Below, in pieces: positions 13,204 to 23,129 of a DNA stretch of 64,000 nucleotides. Both the position numbers and the translations under genes were made by a program. The stretch is from Novosphingobium sp. Gsoil 351. GTDB taxonomy: Bacteria; Pseudomonadota; Alphaproteobacteria; Sphingomonadales; Sphingomonadaceae. The stretch is taken from contig NZ_CP046120.1 of the NCBI RefSeq assembly GCF_009707465.1, forward strand, positions 2,757,501 to 2,821,500, read 5' to 3'. The notes beneath the pieces were generated by a model, which was given only the letters and a program-made list of their open reading frames with translations, was not told where the DNA came from and did no database searches. Positions within the stretch are counted from its first letter, which is position 1. Every line of letters starts with the position of its first letter.

Positions 13204-14352
13204 TTGGTTAATCCCGAAACTTTGGGCGAATTGAAATCGGCGCTTTCGGGCGAGGCGCAACGGCTCGGCTTCGTCGCCTTCGGGGTTGCGGACGCGGCGC
13301 CGGTTCCGCAACGCGCCGAGCGGCTTGAGCAATGGCTTGGCGACGGTCGCCACGGCGCGATGGAATGGATGGAAGCGCGCAAGGACCAGCGCGCAGAGCC
13401 GCAGGCGCTGTGGCCCGAGGCGCGCAGCGTCATCGCGCTGGGCATGAGCTATGCCCCGGCGCACGATCCGCTGGCGCTGGCGAACGCGCCCGATCGCGGG
13501 CGGATCTCGGTCTATGCCCAGGGCGGAGACTATCACGACACGGTCAAGAAGGCGCTCAAGTCGCTGGCCCGCTGGCTGATCGCCGAGGCCGCGCGGCGCG
13601 GTCTGGGTGACGTCGCGGTCAAGGTGTTCGTCGATACCGCCCCGGTGATGGAGAAACCGTTGGGCGAGGCGGCGGGGCTGGGCTGGCAAGGCAAGCACAC
13701 CAACCTGGTCAGTCGCACGCACGGCTCGTGGCTGTTCCTCGGCAGCATCTACACGACGCTCGATCTGCCGCCCGACGCCCCCCACTCGCCCCACTGTGGC
13801 AGCTGCAACCGCTGCCTTGTCGCCTGCCCGACCGATGCATTTCCCGCCCCGGGCCAACTCGATGCGCGGCGCTGCATCAGCTACCTGACGATCGAGCACA
13901 AAGGCCCGATCCCGCACGAATTCCGCGCCGCGATCGGCAACCGCATCTATGGCTGCGACGATTGCCTGGCGGTCTGCCCATGGAACTCGTTCGCCGATGC
14001 CGCGGCGGCCAACCTCGCGTTCCTGCCGCGGGCAGAACTGGCAGGGCCGAAACTGGCGGAGTTGCTGGCGCTGGACGATGCCGGGTTCCGCAGCCTGTTC
14101 GCCGGCTCGCCGATCAAGCGCATCGGGCGGAATCGCTTCATCCGCAACTGCCTGATCGCGGCAGGCAATTCGGGGGATCTGAACCTGGTCGGCCAAGTGG
14201 AGCAATTGCTCGACGATCCAGACCCGGTTGTAGCCGATGCTGCGATCTGGGCGCTCCAGCGTCTTTCCGAATCCCGAAATATTTCACACGAAGACACGAG
14301 GATGGGAGAAGATGGCGCAGGGGCCGTCCGTCGATCAGACACCGTTGTTTAG
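13204..14352 (+). CDS. queG: epoxyqueuosine reductase
   Basis: QueG catalyses the last step of queuosine tRNA modification, epoxyqueuosine to queuosine, with cobalamin and two 4Fe-4S clusters. It shows the ferredoxin motifs [16 protein letters not shown] and [11 protein letters not shown], the N-terminal catalytic region with [12 protein letters not shown], and C-terminal HEAT-like segments ending [10 protein letters not shown]. The last 25 residues ([12 protein letters not shown]...) are encoded by one arm of an inverted repeat and are probably not ancestral. The start is uncertain: the frame opens at TTG 13204, with no convincing ribosome-binding site. It is divergent from the ABC ATPase. 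Confidence 0.92.
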   Translation: MVNPETLGELKSALSGEAQRLGFVAFGVADAAPVPQRAERLEQWLGDGRHGAMEWMEARKDQRAEPQALWPEARSVIALGMSYAPAHDPLALANAPDRGRISVYAQGGDYHDTVKKALKSLARWLIAEAARRGLGDVAVKVFVDTAPVMEKPLGEAAGLGWQGKHTNLVSRTHGSWLFLGSIYTTLDLPPDAPHSPHCGSCNRCLVACPTDAFPAPGQLDARRCISYLTIEHKGPIPHEFRAAIGNRIYGCDDCLAVCPWNSFADAAAANLAFLPRAELAGPKLAELLALDDAGFRSLFAGSPIKRIGRNRFIRNCLIAAGNSGDLNLVGQVEQLLDDPDPVVADAAIWALQRLSESRNISHEDTRMGEDGAGAVRRSDTVV

Positions 14353-14404
14353 TTAACGCGCCGCTGCGCGGCTTCGCGCGACATCTTCGTGTCTTCGCGT
14401 GAAA
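14282..14404. repeat. inverted-repeat element at the 3' end of queG
   Basis: Two 22-nt arms, 14282-14303 and 14383-14404, are complementary at 20 of 22 positions and enclose about 80 bp. The element covers the last codons of queG and lies between convergent genes, so it could fold as a bidirectional terminator or represent a REP/MITE-like element. There is no T-tract. Confidence 0.7.
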
Positions 14405-14408
14405 CTGC

Positions 14409-15632
14409 TTATGCGAGTTCCTTGAGCGGCACCGCGACGTCGGCCAACTGCGCGACATCCGGCGTGCTCCGCCCTTCGACCAGCTTGCGCCCTTGGGCAT
14501 AGTCCTTGACCGCATTGACGCAGTCGAGCGCGATCACCCGCCCGCTCTTGAGATAGATCACCGAAAACGATCGCGCCGCCGGATCGCCGCGCAAGACGGT
14601 CGCGTCGTGGCCGGTGCTCAGGCCCACGGTCTGCAGGCGCAAGTCGTACTGGTTCGACCAGAACCACGGCGTCGCGGCGTACGGCTGCGGTTCGCCGATG
14701 ATCGCGCGCGCGGCGCAGGTCGCCATGTCGTTGGCGTTCTGGACCGATTCGAGGCGGATCACCGCGCCATCGGCGAAACCGTTCGAATGCGCTGCGCAAT
14801 CGCCGATCGCGAACACGTCGGGCAACGATGTGCGGCAGAACTCGTCCACATCGACCCCGTTGCCGCCGGCCGCCCCCGCCGCGATCAGCGGGCCGATCGC
14901 GGGGACGATGCCAATCCCGACGATCACGATCTCGCACGGCAGGACGGTGCCGTCGGCGAGGCGGACCCCGCTGACCGCCTCGTCGCCCTCGATGCACTCG
15001 ACCGTCACCTCGGTCCGCAAGTCGACACCGTGGGCGCGATGCTCCGCCTCGTAGAATGCGGACAATTCCTCGCCCGCGACGCGCGCCAGCACCCGCGGCA
15101 GCGCCTCCAGCAAGGTTACGCCCAGCCCCAGCTTGGTCAGCACCGCTGCTGCTTCCAGCCCGATATAGCCGCCGCCGATCACCACCACACGCTTCGCCCC
15201 GGCGTCGATCTCGCCGATCAGCTTGTCGACATCGGCGCGGGTGCGAACCGCGTGCAACCCCGCCAGATGCGCTCCCGCACACGACAGCCGCCGCGGATCC
15301 CCACCGGCCGCCCAAATCAGCGATCCGTAAGTCAGCGTGGTTCCGTCGCTCAGCGCCAGCGTCTTGGTTGCCGGATCGACTTCGTTGACGCTCGTCGAAA
15401 GCCGCAGCGTCACCTGCTTTTCCGCCCATAATTGCGGCGGACGGATATACAGCCGCTCGAAAGGCTTTTCGCGGGCAAGGTATTCCTTGGACAGCGGCGG
15501 GCGCTCGTACGGCGGCTCGGGCTCTCGCCCGATCATCAGAATCGATCCGGCAAACCCCTGCTGGCGCAAGGCCAGCGCGGCCTGCGCGCCACCATGCCCG
15601 GCCCCCACGATGACGACATCCGCGTGATCCAT
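14409..15632 (-). CDS. FAD-dependent ferredoxin/rubredoxin reductase
   Basis: A 407-residue oxygenase-coupled NAD(P)H ferredoxin reductase. The FAD-binding Rossmann motif [13 protein letters not shown] is at the N-terminus and the NAD(P)H-binding motif [16 protein letters not shown] at about residue 148. The second FAD contact is [11 protein letters not shown], and the reductase C-terminal domain includes [14 protein letters not shown]. This family supplies electrons to P450s and Rieske oxygenases through a 2Fe-2S ferredoxin. The CYP153-like gene 4 kb away is a possible client, but no ferredoxin is encoded between them, so pairing is inference. It is the last gene on the minus strand before queG. 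Confidence 0.9.
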   Translation of the reverse strand: MDHADVVIVGAGHGGAQAALALRQQGFAGSILMIGREPEPPYERPPLSKEYLAREKPFERLYIRPPQLWAEKQVTLRLSTSVNEVDPATKTLALSDGTTLTYGSLIWAAGGDPRRLSCAGAHLAGLHAVRTRADVDKLIGEIDAGAKRVVVIGGGYIGLEAAAVLTKLGLGVTLLEALPRVLARVAGEELSAFYEAEHRAHGVDLRTEVTVECIEGDEAVSGVRLADGTVLPCEIVIVGIGIVPAIGPLIAAGAAGGNGVDVDEFCRTSLPDVFAIGDCAAHSNGFADGAVIRLESVQNANDMATCAARAIIGEPQPYAATPWFWSNQYDLRLQTVGLSTGHDATVLRGDPAARSFSVIYLKSGRVIALDCVNAVKDYAQGRKLVEGRSTPDVAQLADVAVPLKELA

Positions 15633-15682
15633 GGTTTGCGCGATTGGCCAGAACTGCGGGCGCGGTCAAGCCGCTGGTGATT

Positions 15683-18600
15683 CTACCGCCCCAACAGATT
15701 TCTCGCCTGGCTGGCGATCTGGGCGAGCATCGCGGGCGCGACCGGAGCGGCGGACTGGGCGCGCCCGACCACGGCCCGAAACGCGCGGACCGCACCGGCT
15801 TCCTCCTCCGCCCAGTTCGCTACGCATTCGCCGGGCGCCTTGGCGCGGGCGCGACGGCGCAGGAAGTCGAGCCGGACCTGCTGGAAATCGCGCGCCAGGC
15901 CTGCGACCAGCAGCCGCTCCCACGGATCCGACGGACTCATCCGGGCGGCGGTCATCTGCGCCCAGTCGAGCCCCAGCCGCGCGCCCAGATCGGTGAACGC
16001 GCCGGTCAGGGTCAGCGGATCGATCTTGCTGTCGCGCGCCAGCCGGGCGAGGCCGACAGCGCCGTCCATGTCGTAGAGCTTGGCGACCATCGCCGCCTCG
16101 GCCGGGGGCGCGCCCGCGGCGGCGAACGCTTCGAGCATCCGACCCGCCTGGCTGCGCCCTTCGGCGTTGAGCAGGCGCGAGGTCTGCGCCGACAGCTTGG
16201 CGACGCCCGGTGCGAGTTCGGCGATCAGCTTCGACGCCGCGGTGCGCGCCGAACTGACCCGCACGAGATCGGCGATCTGGGTGCGCAGCGCGGTCGAGCA
16301 GCGGCGGAAAAGCAGCAGGCGCGCGGCCTCGGGCATCGCCGCGCGCTCGAGCGCTGCCCAGATGTCGGCCATCGCGAACAGCCGTTCGGAGGCGACGAAG
16401 CACGTCGCGATATGCGCAAGCGTCGTGCCTTCCTCTTCGATCAGCTCGAACGGATGAATCACCCCGATGCGGTTGACGATGCGATTTGCGATGCGCGTGG
16501 CGATGATTTCGCGGCGCAGGCGATGACCCAGGATGTCGCTGCGGAAGCGTCGCCGCATCGGTGCGGGGAAGGCGCTCAGCAGTTCGTCGGCCAGACCCGG
16601 ATCGTCGGGCAGCGCGCTTTGCTCGATCGCCTGCTGGAGCACCAGCTTGGCGCTCGACAGCAGCACCGCCAGCTCGGGCCGGGTCAGCCCCGCGCCGTCC
16701 GCGGCGCGGCGGGCAAGGGCGTCGCTCTCCGGCAGGCCCTCGGTCCGCCGATCGAGCTGGCCGCGGTCCTCGAGCTGTTCGATCAGGCGAGCGAACGCCG
16801 GCGTCCCCGCCGCCCCGCCGGTTTGCGCGATCGACAGCGCCAGCGCCTGGAGCCGGTTGTCTTCGAGCACGATTCCAGCGACTTGGCCGGTCATGCTTTC
16901 AAGCAGCGCGTTGCGCGCGGGCAGCGTGATCCGCTTCGCCCGCCTTGCAGAAGCCAACGCGATCTTGATGTTGACCTCGTTGTCCGAGCAATCGACCCCG
17001 GCCGAATTGTCGATGAAGTCGGTATTGATCCGGCCACCGGCGAGCGCGAACTCGATCCGCCCGGACTGCGTGATCCCAAGGTTGGCGCCTTCGCCGATGA
17101 TCTTGGCGTGCAGTTCGGAGGCGGCCAGCCGAATCGCGTCGTTGGCCGGATCGCCGACCGCGGCGTTGCTCTCGCCAGAGGCGCGGACATAAGTGCCGAT
17201 CCCGCCGAACCACAGCAGATCGACTTGCGCCGACAGGATCGCATGCATCAGCCCGTCTGGGTCGATCGTCGGATTCTCGATCCCCAGCAGCTCGCGGACT
17301 TGGGGCGAGAGCGGGATCTCCTTGAGGCTGCGCGCGAAAACCCCGCCGCCCTTGGAGATCAGTTTGGTGTTGTAATCCGCCCAGCTAGAGCGGGGCAGCG
17401 CGAACATTCTCGCGCGTTCCTGCCAGCTCTTCGCCGCATCGGGATGGGGATCGAGGAAGATGTGGCGGTGGTCGAACGCGGCGACGAGGCGGATCGATTT
17501 GGACAACAGCATGCCGTTGCCGAAAACGTCCCCCGACATGTCGCCGACGCCCGCGACGGTGACCGGATCGCGTTGAACGTCCACGCCCATTTCGAGGAAA
17601 TGGCGCTGGACCGAAATCCACGCGCCCCTGGCGGTGATCCCCATGGCCTTGTGGTCGTAGCCATTGGAACCGCCGCTCGCGAAGGCGTCGTCGAGCCAGA
17701 AGTCGGCTTCATCGGCGATTGCGTTGGCGACATCGGAAAAGGTCGCGGTGCCCTTGTCCGCGGCGACCACGAAGTACGGGTCCTCTCCATCATGGATCAC
17801 GACCCGTGCGGGATGAACGACCTTGCCGTTGACGATGTTGTCGGTGATCGACAGCAGCGTGCGGATGAATACCTGGTAGCTGGCCTTGCCCTCGGCCAAC
17901 CAGCCTTCGCGGTCGATGGCGGGATCGGGCAGGCGCTTGGGATAAAATCCGCCTTTCGCCCCGGTCGGCACGATGACCGCGTTCTTGACCCGCTGCGCCT
18001 TCATCAGCCCGAGGATTTCGGTGCGGAAATCGTCGCGCCGGTCGGACCAGCGCAAGCCGCCGCGGGCGATCGGCCCCGCGCGCAGGTGAATGCCTTCGAG
18101 GCGGCTCGAATAGACGAAGATCTCGCGCCACGGCAGCGGCTTGGGCAGGTTGGGAACGAGCGCGGGATCGAGCTTGAACGCCAACGCCTCCTGCCCCGAG
18201 GGGGCGAACGCATTGGTCCGCAGGATCGACTCGATCAGTGCGCGATACAGCCGCAGCAAGCGGTCGTCGTTGATCGCTGCGACTTCGCCTAGCGAATCGC
18301 GGAACGCGCGGTCGGCAGCAGCCGCCGCGCGGGCGCGATCTCCGCCGAACGCGGGATCGTGACGTGCGGCGAACAGCGCAAGCAGCGCGCGCGTCGCCTG
18401 CGGGGCGTTGCGCAGCGCGTCCACCACGGTCGCAATGCCGAAGCCCATTCCGCCCTGGCGAAGATAGCGGAACCACGCGCGCAGCCAGTTGGCGTGGTTC
18501 GCGTCGAGCGCGGTGGTGACGATCAGGCGGTTGAACGGATCGTCCTCGGCCTCACCGTTGAGCACTTCGGCGATCGCAGTCTCGATCGCTCCGGCGCGCG

Positions 18601-20410
18601 CCAGCACAGCGTCCTCGGCCTGCCCCGCAGGCAGGGACAGAAGAAAGTCGTGGATCGTCGCGATGCGCCCGGCGTCGAGCAAGGTGGGCACTTCCTCCAT
18701 CACCCGGAAGCCGAAGTTCTCGAGCACCGGCACCGCGTCGGACAGCGGCAGCGTGCCCTCGCGCTGGTAGAGCTTGAGGCGCAGACCGGTGTTGGTGCCG
18801 GGCAGGCGATAGAGCCGCGCGGCGCGGCGGGTGGCGGCTTCGCTGCCGCCCAGCGCCCGCAACACGCGGATGTCGGCGGCAGCTTCGCCCGCGCCGTAGA
18901 ATGTGCGGTAGGCCGAGGGAAATGCCTCGGCAAAGCGCGTCGCCAGCGCGGCGGCACGCGCGGGATCGTCGCCTTGCGCCAACTCGGCCTCGACCGCCTG
19001 CGGCCAGCCTCGGACCATTGCCTGGAGCTCGGCGTCGAGCGCCGCCTCGTCAGGGGTCCGCCCGGTCTCGCGGATGTCGATCACGAAGCGCAGCAGCGCC
19101 AGGCTGCTGCCTTCGACCTGCAGGCTCCAGTCGAGCACCTCGGCCTTGGCCGCGGCCTCGAGCATGGTCTGGATCTCGAGCCGCAACGTGGTCGAGAGGA
19201 CGTCGCGCGGCAGCCACACGAAGGCGAACAGATGCCGGGCGAGGGGAGCCTTGACCAGCGCCAGCTTGGGGCGCGGGCGATCGACCAGGCTCATCATCGC
19301 GGTCGCAATCCGCGCCAGATCGGGTTCGGCGAAGCCGATCAGCAGGTCGTGCGGCAGCGCGGTCAGCGCGTGGACCAGGCTCTTGCCCGCGTGCCCCGCC
19401 GGATCGAACCCGAAGCGGTCCATCAACTGGGCCAACTGGCTGCGCATCCGCGGGATACGGTCGGGCGGCGCGGCCAGCGCGGCGCTGGTCCACACCCCGG
19501 CGTGGACCGACAGCGCGACGACGCTGCCGTCCTCGATCACCGGCACGATGAACAGATCCAGCGGCGCGCGGCGATGGACATTGGAGACGCGGTTGGCCTT
19601 GATGATCAGCGGAGCCTGTCCCTGGCCTTTGCGCTGGCCGTCGAACCACCGGAACGCGCGCTCGAACGAAGGCGCGGCGAGCAGCCCGCGGGCGCTCTTG
19701 CGGCAGATGCCGAGCAGGCCCGACTGACTACCGTCGCGCTTGCGCAGGACATGCCCGAGCTGGGTCAACATCCCGTCGTTGAGCCAGCGCAACAGCGCCG
19801 CGCCCTCAGGGTCGGCGATCCGCTCGGCGTCCGCGATCAGGGCCTGCTGGAGCTGGGACCAATCATCTACCGCAGCGTGGACATCCCCCAGCACCGTCAC
19901 CAGCGTAGCCGCGAGCAGGCGGCGCTGGCGGGCGTCGCCGCGCTCGGTCTCGAGGTAGATCACCGATTCGCGACACTCGCCGTCGCCGTGTTCGCCGGCC
20001 AGTTCGACCAGGCGGCCCTTGCCGTCGCGCCGCACCGCGATCACCGGGTGGACCAGACGCTCGATCGTCAGCCCCTGTTCGGCGACCGCGGCGGCGACCG
20101 AATCGACCAGGAACGGCATGTCATCGTTGATGACCGCCAGCCGCAGGAACCGCTCGCCGGCGCTGCCGCCGATGCTTTCCAGCGCGATGCCCGGCTCTCC
20201 CGGCGCGCGGGTCGCCATTGCGGTCAATGTGAACGAGGCCGCCTCGGTCAGCCGCTCGGAATCCATCCCCTCGGCCTCGCCGGGCAGCAGCGATTCTGCG
20301 AAGCGCGCGGCGAGCGCCGGGACCATCTGCTTGACCTTGCGCGGGATGGCGCGCGAGCTGGCCGGGCGCGAGCGGGGGCGGTGAGCGGGGCGTCGGTCAT
20401 GCCTAGGCAA
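15683..20410 (-). CDS. NAD-specific glutamate dehydrogenase, large (GDH180) type
   Basis: A 1575-residue protein of the large bacterial NAD-GDH family, which oxidises glutamate to 2-oxoglutarate and ammonia. The long N-terminal regulatory region (ACT-like segments, about 1-700) precedes the catalytic core with GGLRWSDRRDDFRTEILGLM, KNAVIVPTGAKGGF, VAGVGDMSGDVFGNGML and a long helical C-terminus. Size fits the family. The reported start is TTG at 20410. An ATG at 20400 (MTDAPLTAP) lies in a different frame and would join this one if one C were missing from the C-run about 25 nt downstream, so the N-terminus may be misread; an internal ATG lies at 20326. The AT-rich 20440-20475 stretch is a possible promoter. 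The preceding 115 bp hold no gene. Confidence 0.93.
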   Translation of the reverse strand: MPRHDRRPAHRPRSRPASSRAIPRKVKQMVPALAARFAESLLPGEAEGMDSERLTEAASFTLTAMATRAPGEPGIALESIGGSAGERFLRLAVINDDMPFLVDSVAAAVAEQGLTIERLVHPVIAVRRDGKGRLVELAGEHGDGECRESVIYLETERGDARQRRLLAATLVTVLGDVHAAVDDWSQLQQALIADAERIADPEGAALLRWLNDGMLTQLGHVLRKRDGSQSGLLGICRKSARGLLAAPSFERAFRWFDGQRKGQGQAPLIIKANRVSNVHRRAPLDLFIVPVIEDGSVVALSVHAGVWTSAALAAPPDRIPRMRSQLAQLMDRFGFDPAGHAGKSLVHALTALPHDLLIGFAEPDLARIATAMMSLVDRPRPKLALVKAPLARHLFAFVWLPRDVLSTTLRLEIQTMLEAAAKAEVLDWSLQVEGSSLALLRFVIDIRETGRTPDEAALDAELQAMVRGWPQAVEAELAQGDDPARAAALATRFAEAFPSAYRTFYGAGEAAADIRVLRALGGSEAATRRAARLYRLPGTNTGLRLKLYQREGTLPLSDAVPVLENFGFRVMEEVPTLLDAGRIATIHDFLLSLPAGQAEDAVLARAGAIETAIAEVLNGEAEDDPFNRLIVTTALDANHANWLRAWFRYLRQGGMGFGIATVVDALRNAPQATRALLALFAARHDPAFGGDRARAAAAADRAFRDSLGEVAAINDDRLLRLYRALIESILRTNAFAPSGQEALAFKLDPALVPNLPKPLPWREIFVYSSRLEGIHLRAGPIARGGLRWSDRRDDFRTEILGLMKAQRVKNAVIVPTGAKGGFYPKRLPDPAIDREGWLAEGKASYQVFIRTLLSITDNIVNGKVVHPARVVIHDGEDPYFVVAADKGTATFSDVANAIADEADFWLDDAFASGGSNGYDHKAMGITARGAWISVQRHFLEMGVDVQRDPVTVAGVGDMSGDVFGNGMLLSKSIRLVAAFDHRHIFLDPHPDAAKSWQERARMFALPRSSWADYNTKLISKGGGVFARSLKEIPLSPQVRELLGIENPTIDPDGLMHAILSAQVDLLWFGGIGTYVRASGESNAAVGDPANDAIRLAASELHAKIIGEGANLGITQSGRIEFALAGGRINTDFIDNSAGVDCSDNEVNIKIALASARRAKRITLPARNALLESMTGQVAGIVLEDNRLQALALSIAQTGGAAGTPAFARLIEQLEDRGQLDRRTEGLPESDALARRAADGAGLTRPELAVLLSSAKLVLQQAIEQSALPDDPGLADELLSAFPAPMRRRFRSDILGHRLRREIIATRIANRIVNRIGVIHPFELIEEEGTTLAHIATCFVASERLFAMADIWAALERAAMPEAARLLLFRRCSTALRTQIADLVRVSSARTAASKLIAELAPGVAKLSAQTSRLLNAEGRSQAGRMLEAFAAAGAPPAEAAMVAKLYDMDGAVGLARLARDSKIDPLTLTGAFTDLGARLGLDWAQMTAARMSPSDPWERLLVAGLARDFQQVRLDFLRRRARAKAPGECVANWAEEEAGAVRAFRAVVGRAQSAAPVAPAMLAQIASQARNLLGR

Positions 20411-20525
20411 GTCTCCGGGCGCCTGGGATGGCGCGGCGCGGCTCTATTATTTTATTACGGCCGCTTGAAGCATTAATTCGCATGGTAGTCTCCGCCAGCG
20501 GCGGCGGCAACCGGGTAAATCGGCT

Positions 20526-21512
20526 TTAGAGGCCCTCAACCGCGCTCATCGCCAGTTCCAGCGAGCGGACCCGCGCGGCGGGATCGTGGGTCGATCCGGC
20601 GAAGATCAGTTCGTCGGCGGCGGTGCGCTCGATGAACGCGGCAACCCGGGTGCGGACGGTATCGGCCGAGCCGACCGCGCTGGCTTCGCGGAAACCTTCA
20701 AGCATCGCCAGCGCGCTAGGGGGCAGAGATTGGCGATAGCCTTCGACCGGGGGCTTGAGTTTGCCCGGGGTGCCGGTCCGCAGGGCGACGAACGACTGGT
20801 CCATCGAGGAGCCGAGCAGCACTGCTTCGGCATCGGTGGGAGCGGCAATCACATTGATCGCGGCGGCGACGTACGGCCTTTCGAGCCGCTGTGACGGTCT
20901 GAATTCGCGCCGGTACAGGCCAAGCGCCTGGTCAAGCGCGGCCGGGGCGAAGTGCGAGGCGAACGCGAATGGCAGTCCCAGCATCGCCGCCAACTGCGCC
21001 CCGAACAAACTCGATCCCAGGATCCAGATGTCGACCGCCGCACCCTGACCCGGCGTCGCCTGCAGCGGCAGCCGCGAGTCGCCCGCGAACAGCGCCTGCA
21101 GCTCGACCACGTCGCTCGGGAACGCCTCGGCGGCGCGCATCAGGTCCTTGCGCAGCATCTGCGCGATCCGTCCGTCGGCGCCGGGCGCGCGGCCCAGGCC
21201 CAGGTCGATGCGGCCGGGAAACAACGCGTCGAGCGTGCCGAATTGCTCGGCAATAACGAACGGCGAATGGTTGGGCAGCATGATACCGCCCGAACCGATC
21301 CGGATGGTCGATGTCGCCTGGCCGATGTGGGCAAGGGTCACCGCGGTGGCGGCGCTGGCGATGCCGGCCATGCCATGGTGCTCGGCGACCCAATAGCGAT
21401 GATAGCCCAGCCGCTCGGCCGCCTGAGCCAGAGTGACGGCGCTGGCGAGCGCCTGGCCGATGCTGCCGCCTTCTACCACCGGAACCAGATCGAGCACCGA
21501 GAAGCGGGTCAT
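20526..21512 (-). CDS. LLM-class flavin-dependent oxidoreductase
   Basis: A 328-residue luciferase-like TIM-barrel monooxygenase. Typical segments are [48 protein letters not shown] and [11 protein letters not shown], matching the MsnO8-type branch. It should use reduced flavin and O2; the substrate is unknown. The ATG at 21512 overlaps the stop of the TPR gene as ATGA, so it is translationally coupled to it. It is the third gene of the unit starting at 23118. The stop precedes the NAD-GDH gene by 115 bp. Confidence 0.9.
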   Translation of the reverse strand: MTRFSVLDLVPVVEGGSIGQALASAVTLAQAAERLGYHRYWVAEHHGMAGIASAATAVTLAHIGQATSTIRIGSGGIMLPNHSPFVIAEQFGTLDALFPGRIDLGLGRAPGADGRIAQMLRKDLMRAAEAFPSDVVELQALFAGDSRLPLQATPGQGAAVDIWILGSSLFGAQLAAMLGLPFAFASHFAPAALDQALGLYRREFRPSQRLERPYVAAAINVIAAPTDAEAVLLGSSMDQSFVALRTGTPGKLKPPVEGYRQSLPPSALAMLEGFREASAVGSADTVRTRVAAFIERTAADELIFAGSTHDPAARVRSLELAMSAVEGL

Positions 21513-22366
21513 CGTCCCTCCACCGGCCTGGGAGATGTCGGGGGATTGGTCGGAGCAGGCGCATCGCCAAGCTGGGCGAGATAGCCTTTCGCAGTCTCCG
21601 CCGCTTTCGTCCCCGGTGCGACCAGCGCCACCGATTGCCAAGCCTTGCGCGCCGCCGGCTCGCGGCCGTCGAGCATGGCGATGACCCCCGCCTCGAGCCC
21701 GACTTCGGGATCGGTCGCGGCGAGCTTGCCGGCGACCTCGATCTGGCGTTGGGCAGCGGCATAGTCGCCACGCCGCCGGGCGAGGGTCGCGCCGAGTAGC
21801 CAGGCGTCGGGATCGTCGGGGGTGTCGCGCTGGGCCGAGGCGAACGCCGCGACCGCATCGTCGAGCCGGCCGAGCGCGACCAGCGCGCGGGCGCGGTCGA
21901 TTTCGGCCTGGCCGCGTGCGAGCGGTCCGATCCCGGGAACGCCGAGCGCGGCGTCGAGGTGGCTCAGCGCGCGGTCGGCATGGCCCCCGGCAAGTGCCGC
22001 GTTCCCCGCCTGAGCGAACAGCGCTGAGCGGCGCGCATCGTCGCTGCTCGGGGTTACTCCTGCCGCCTCGGCGAATGCGCTCTCGGCGGCATCCCAGCGC
22101 AGCAGCACGGTGTAGATCTGGCCGAGGCATTCGAGCGGCTTGGAGCGGTTCGCGCCCTTGGCGGCCGCGACCCAGGCGGAAGCCTCGGCGAGAGCGGTCG
22201 CCGGGTCCTGGCCCGCGCGCTCGATGCACAACTGCAGGCGATCGTCCTCGACGGTGGGGGCGGCGGGCGACCGGGCCGGGGCGGCCACCGCAACCGGCGC
22301 TTCGGTCACAGCTTGGGCGAATAAGGGGAAGGGCAGGGGCAACTGGGCGGGACTTTCTGCGATCAT
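21509..22366 (-). CDS. tetratricopeptide-like repeat protein
   Basis: A 285-residue protein made mostly of helix-turn-helix repeats of TPR type from about residue 45 (for example [59 protein letters not shown]). The N-terminus ([18 protein letters not shown]) is only weakly hydrophobic, so export is doubtful. It is tied by ATGA overlaps to both the hydrolase upstream and the monooxygenase downstream, so the three are made together. TPR proteins act as scaffolds, and no specific role is visible. Confidence 0.78.
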   Translation of the reverse strand: MIAESPAQLPLPFPLFAQAVTEAPVAVAAPARSPAAPTVEDDRLQLCIERAGQDPATALAEASAWVAAAKGANRSKPLECLGQIYTVLLRWDAAESAFAEAAGVTPSSDDARRSALFAQAGNAALAGGHADRALSHLDAALGVPGIGPLARGQAEIDRARALVALGRLDDAVAAFASAQRDTPDDPDAWLLGATLARRRGDYAAAQRQIEVAGKLAATDPEVGLEAGVIAMLDGREPAARKAWQSVALVAPGTKAAETAKGYLAQLGDAPAPTNPPTSPRPVEGR

Positions 22367-23118
22367 GAGAGTTCATCCGCCAGCGCAGCGACGGTGCGCA
22401 GCAGCAGCGCGATATCGGCCTCGCGCGACAGGCGGTGGTCGCCGTCCTTGATCAGCGTTACCTGAACGTCGGCGGAATGGAGGGTGTCGGCCAGACGGAG
22501 CGAAACTTCGAACGGTACGTCCGCGTCGGCCTGACCGTGGATCAGCCGCACCGGGCAATCAATCATGATCCTGCCGTCAAGCACCCGCTGCCGCTGCCCG
22601 TCCACCCAGAAGCCGGGGTGTGTCGGGGTCGGCTCGGAACCATAGGGATTGGTCTCGAACACCGTCTCGCCCCGCGCCAGCGCCGCTTTTTGGGCTCCGT
22701 CGTAGCCCCATTCGGTGAAATCGGGCGCTGCGGCGATGCCGATGAGCCCGGCGACGCGCTCGCCCAGCCGCAGCGCCACCAGCAGCATTAGCCACCCGCC
22801 CAGCGACGAGCCGACCAGGATCACCGGACCCCCATATCCTTCGGCACGCTTCGCCTCGACTAGCGCCACGACATCTTCGGTCCAGCGCGAAAGCGTACCA
22901 TCGGCGAAGTCCCCCGAACTGGCCCCGCAGCCCGAATAGTCGAGCAGCAGGCAGCCTTGGTGGTGCTCCTTCGCCCACGCGTACAGCGCGGTCGCCTTGC
23001 CGCCGCTCATGTCGGACTTGTAGCCGGGCAGGAACACCAGGGTCGGCCCACGCCCCGCGGTGAAGCGGTGGGCTATCCGGCGACCGTCCGACATGGTGTG
23101 GAACGCGGGTTCTTCCAT
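22363..23118 (-). CDS. alpha/beta hydrolase (ABHD10-like)
   Basis: A 251-residue alpha/beta hydrolase: oxyanion segment [16 protein letters not shown], nucleophile elbow GSSLGG (about residue 108), acid region [11 protein letters not shown] and catalytic His in KDGDHRLS. The [10 protein letters not shown] start resembles ABHD10-type thioesterases/esterases; the substrate is unknown. It is the first gene of a coupled three-gene unit (hydrolase, TPR, LLM oxidoreductase). Its start codon lies only 11 bp from the annotated start of the divergent phosphatase gene, so the divergent promoters must overlap coding sequence unless the phosphatase starts further in. Confidence 0.88.
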   Translation of the reverse strand: MEEPAFHTMSDGRRIAHRFTAGRGPTLVFLPGYKSDMSGGKATALYAWAKEHHQGCLLLDYSGCGASSGDFADGTLSRWTEDVVALVEAKRAEGYGGPVILVGSSLGGWLMLLVALRLGERVAGLIGIAAAPDFTEWGYDGAQKAALARGETVFETNPYGSEPTPTHPGFWVDGQRQRVLDGRIMIDCPVRLIHGQADADVPFEVSLRLADTLHSADVQVTLIKDGDHRLSREADIALLLRTVAALADELS

Positions 23119-23129
23119 CGGTAACGGTC

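Noticed and set aside
15644..20476. Two very long plus-strand ORFs (882 and 705 codons)
   Set aside because: They mirror the NAD-glutamate dehydrogenase on the other strand, a common effect of high GC; no recognisable domains.
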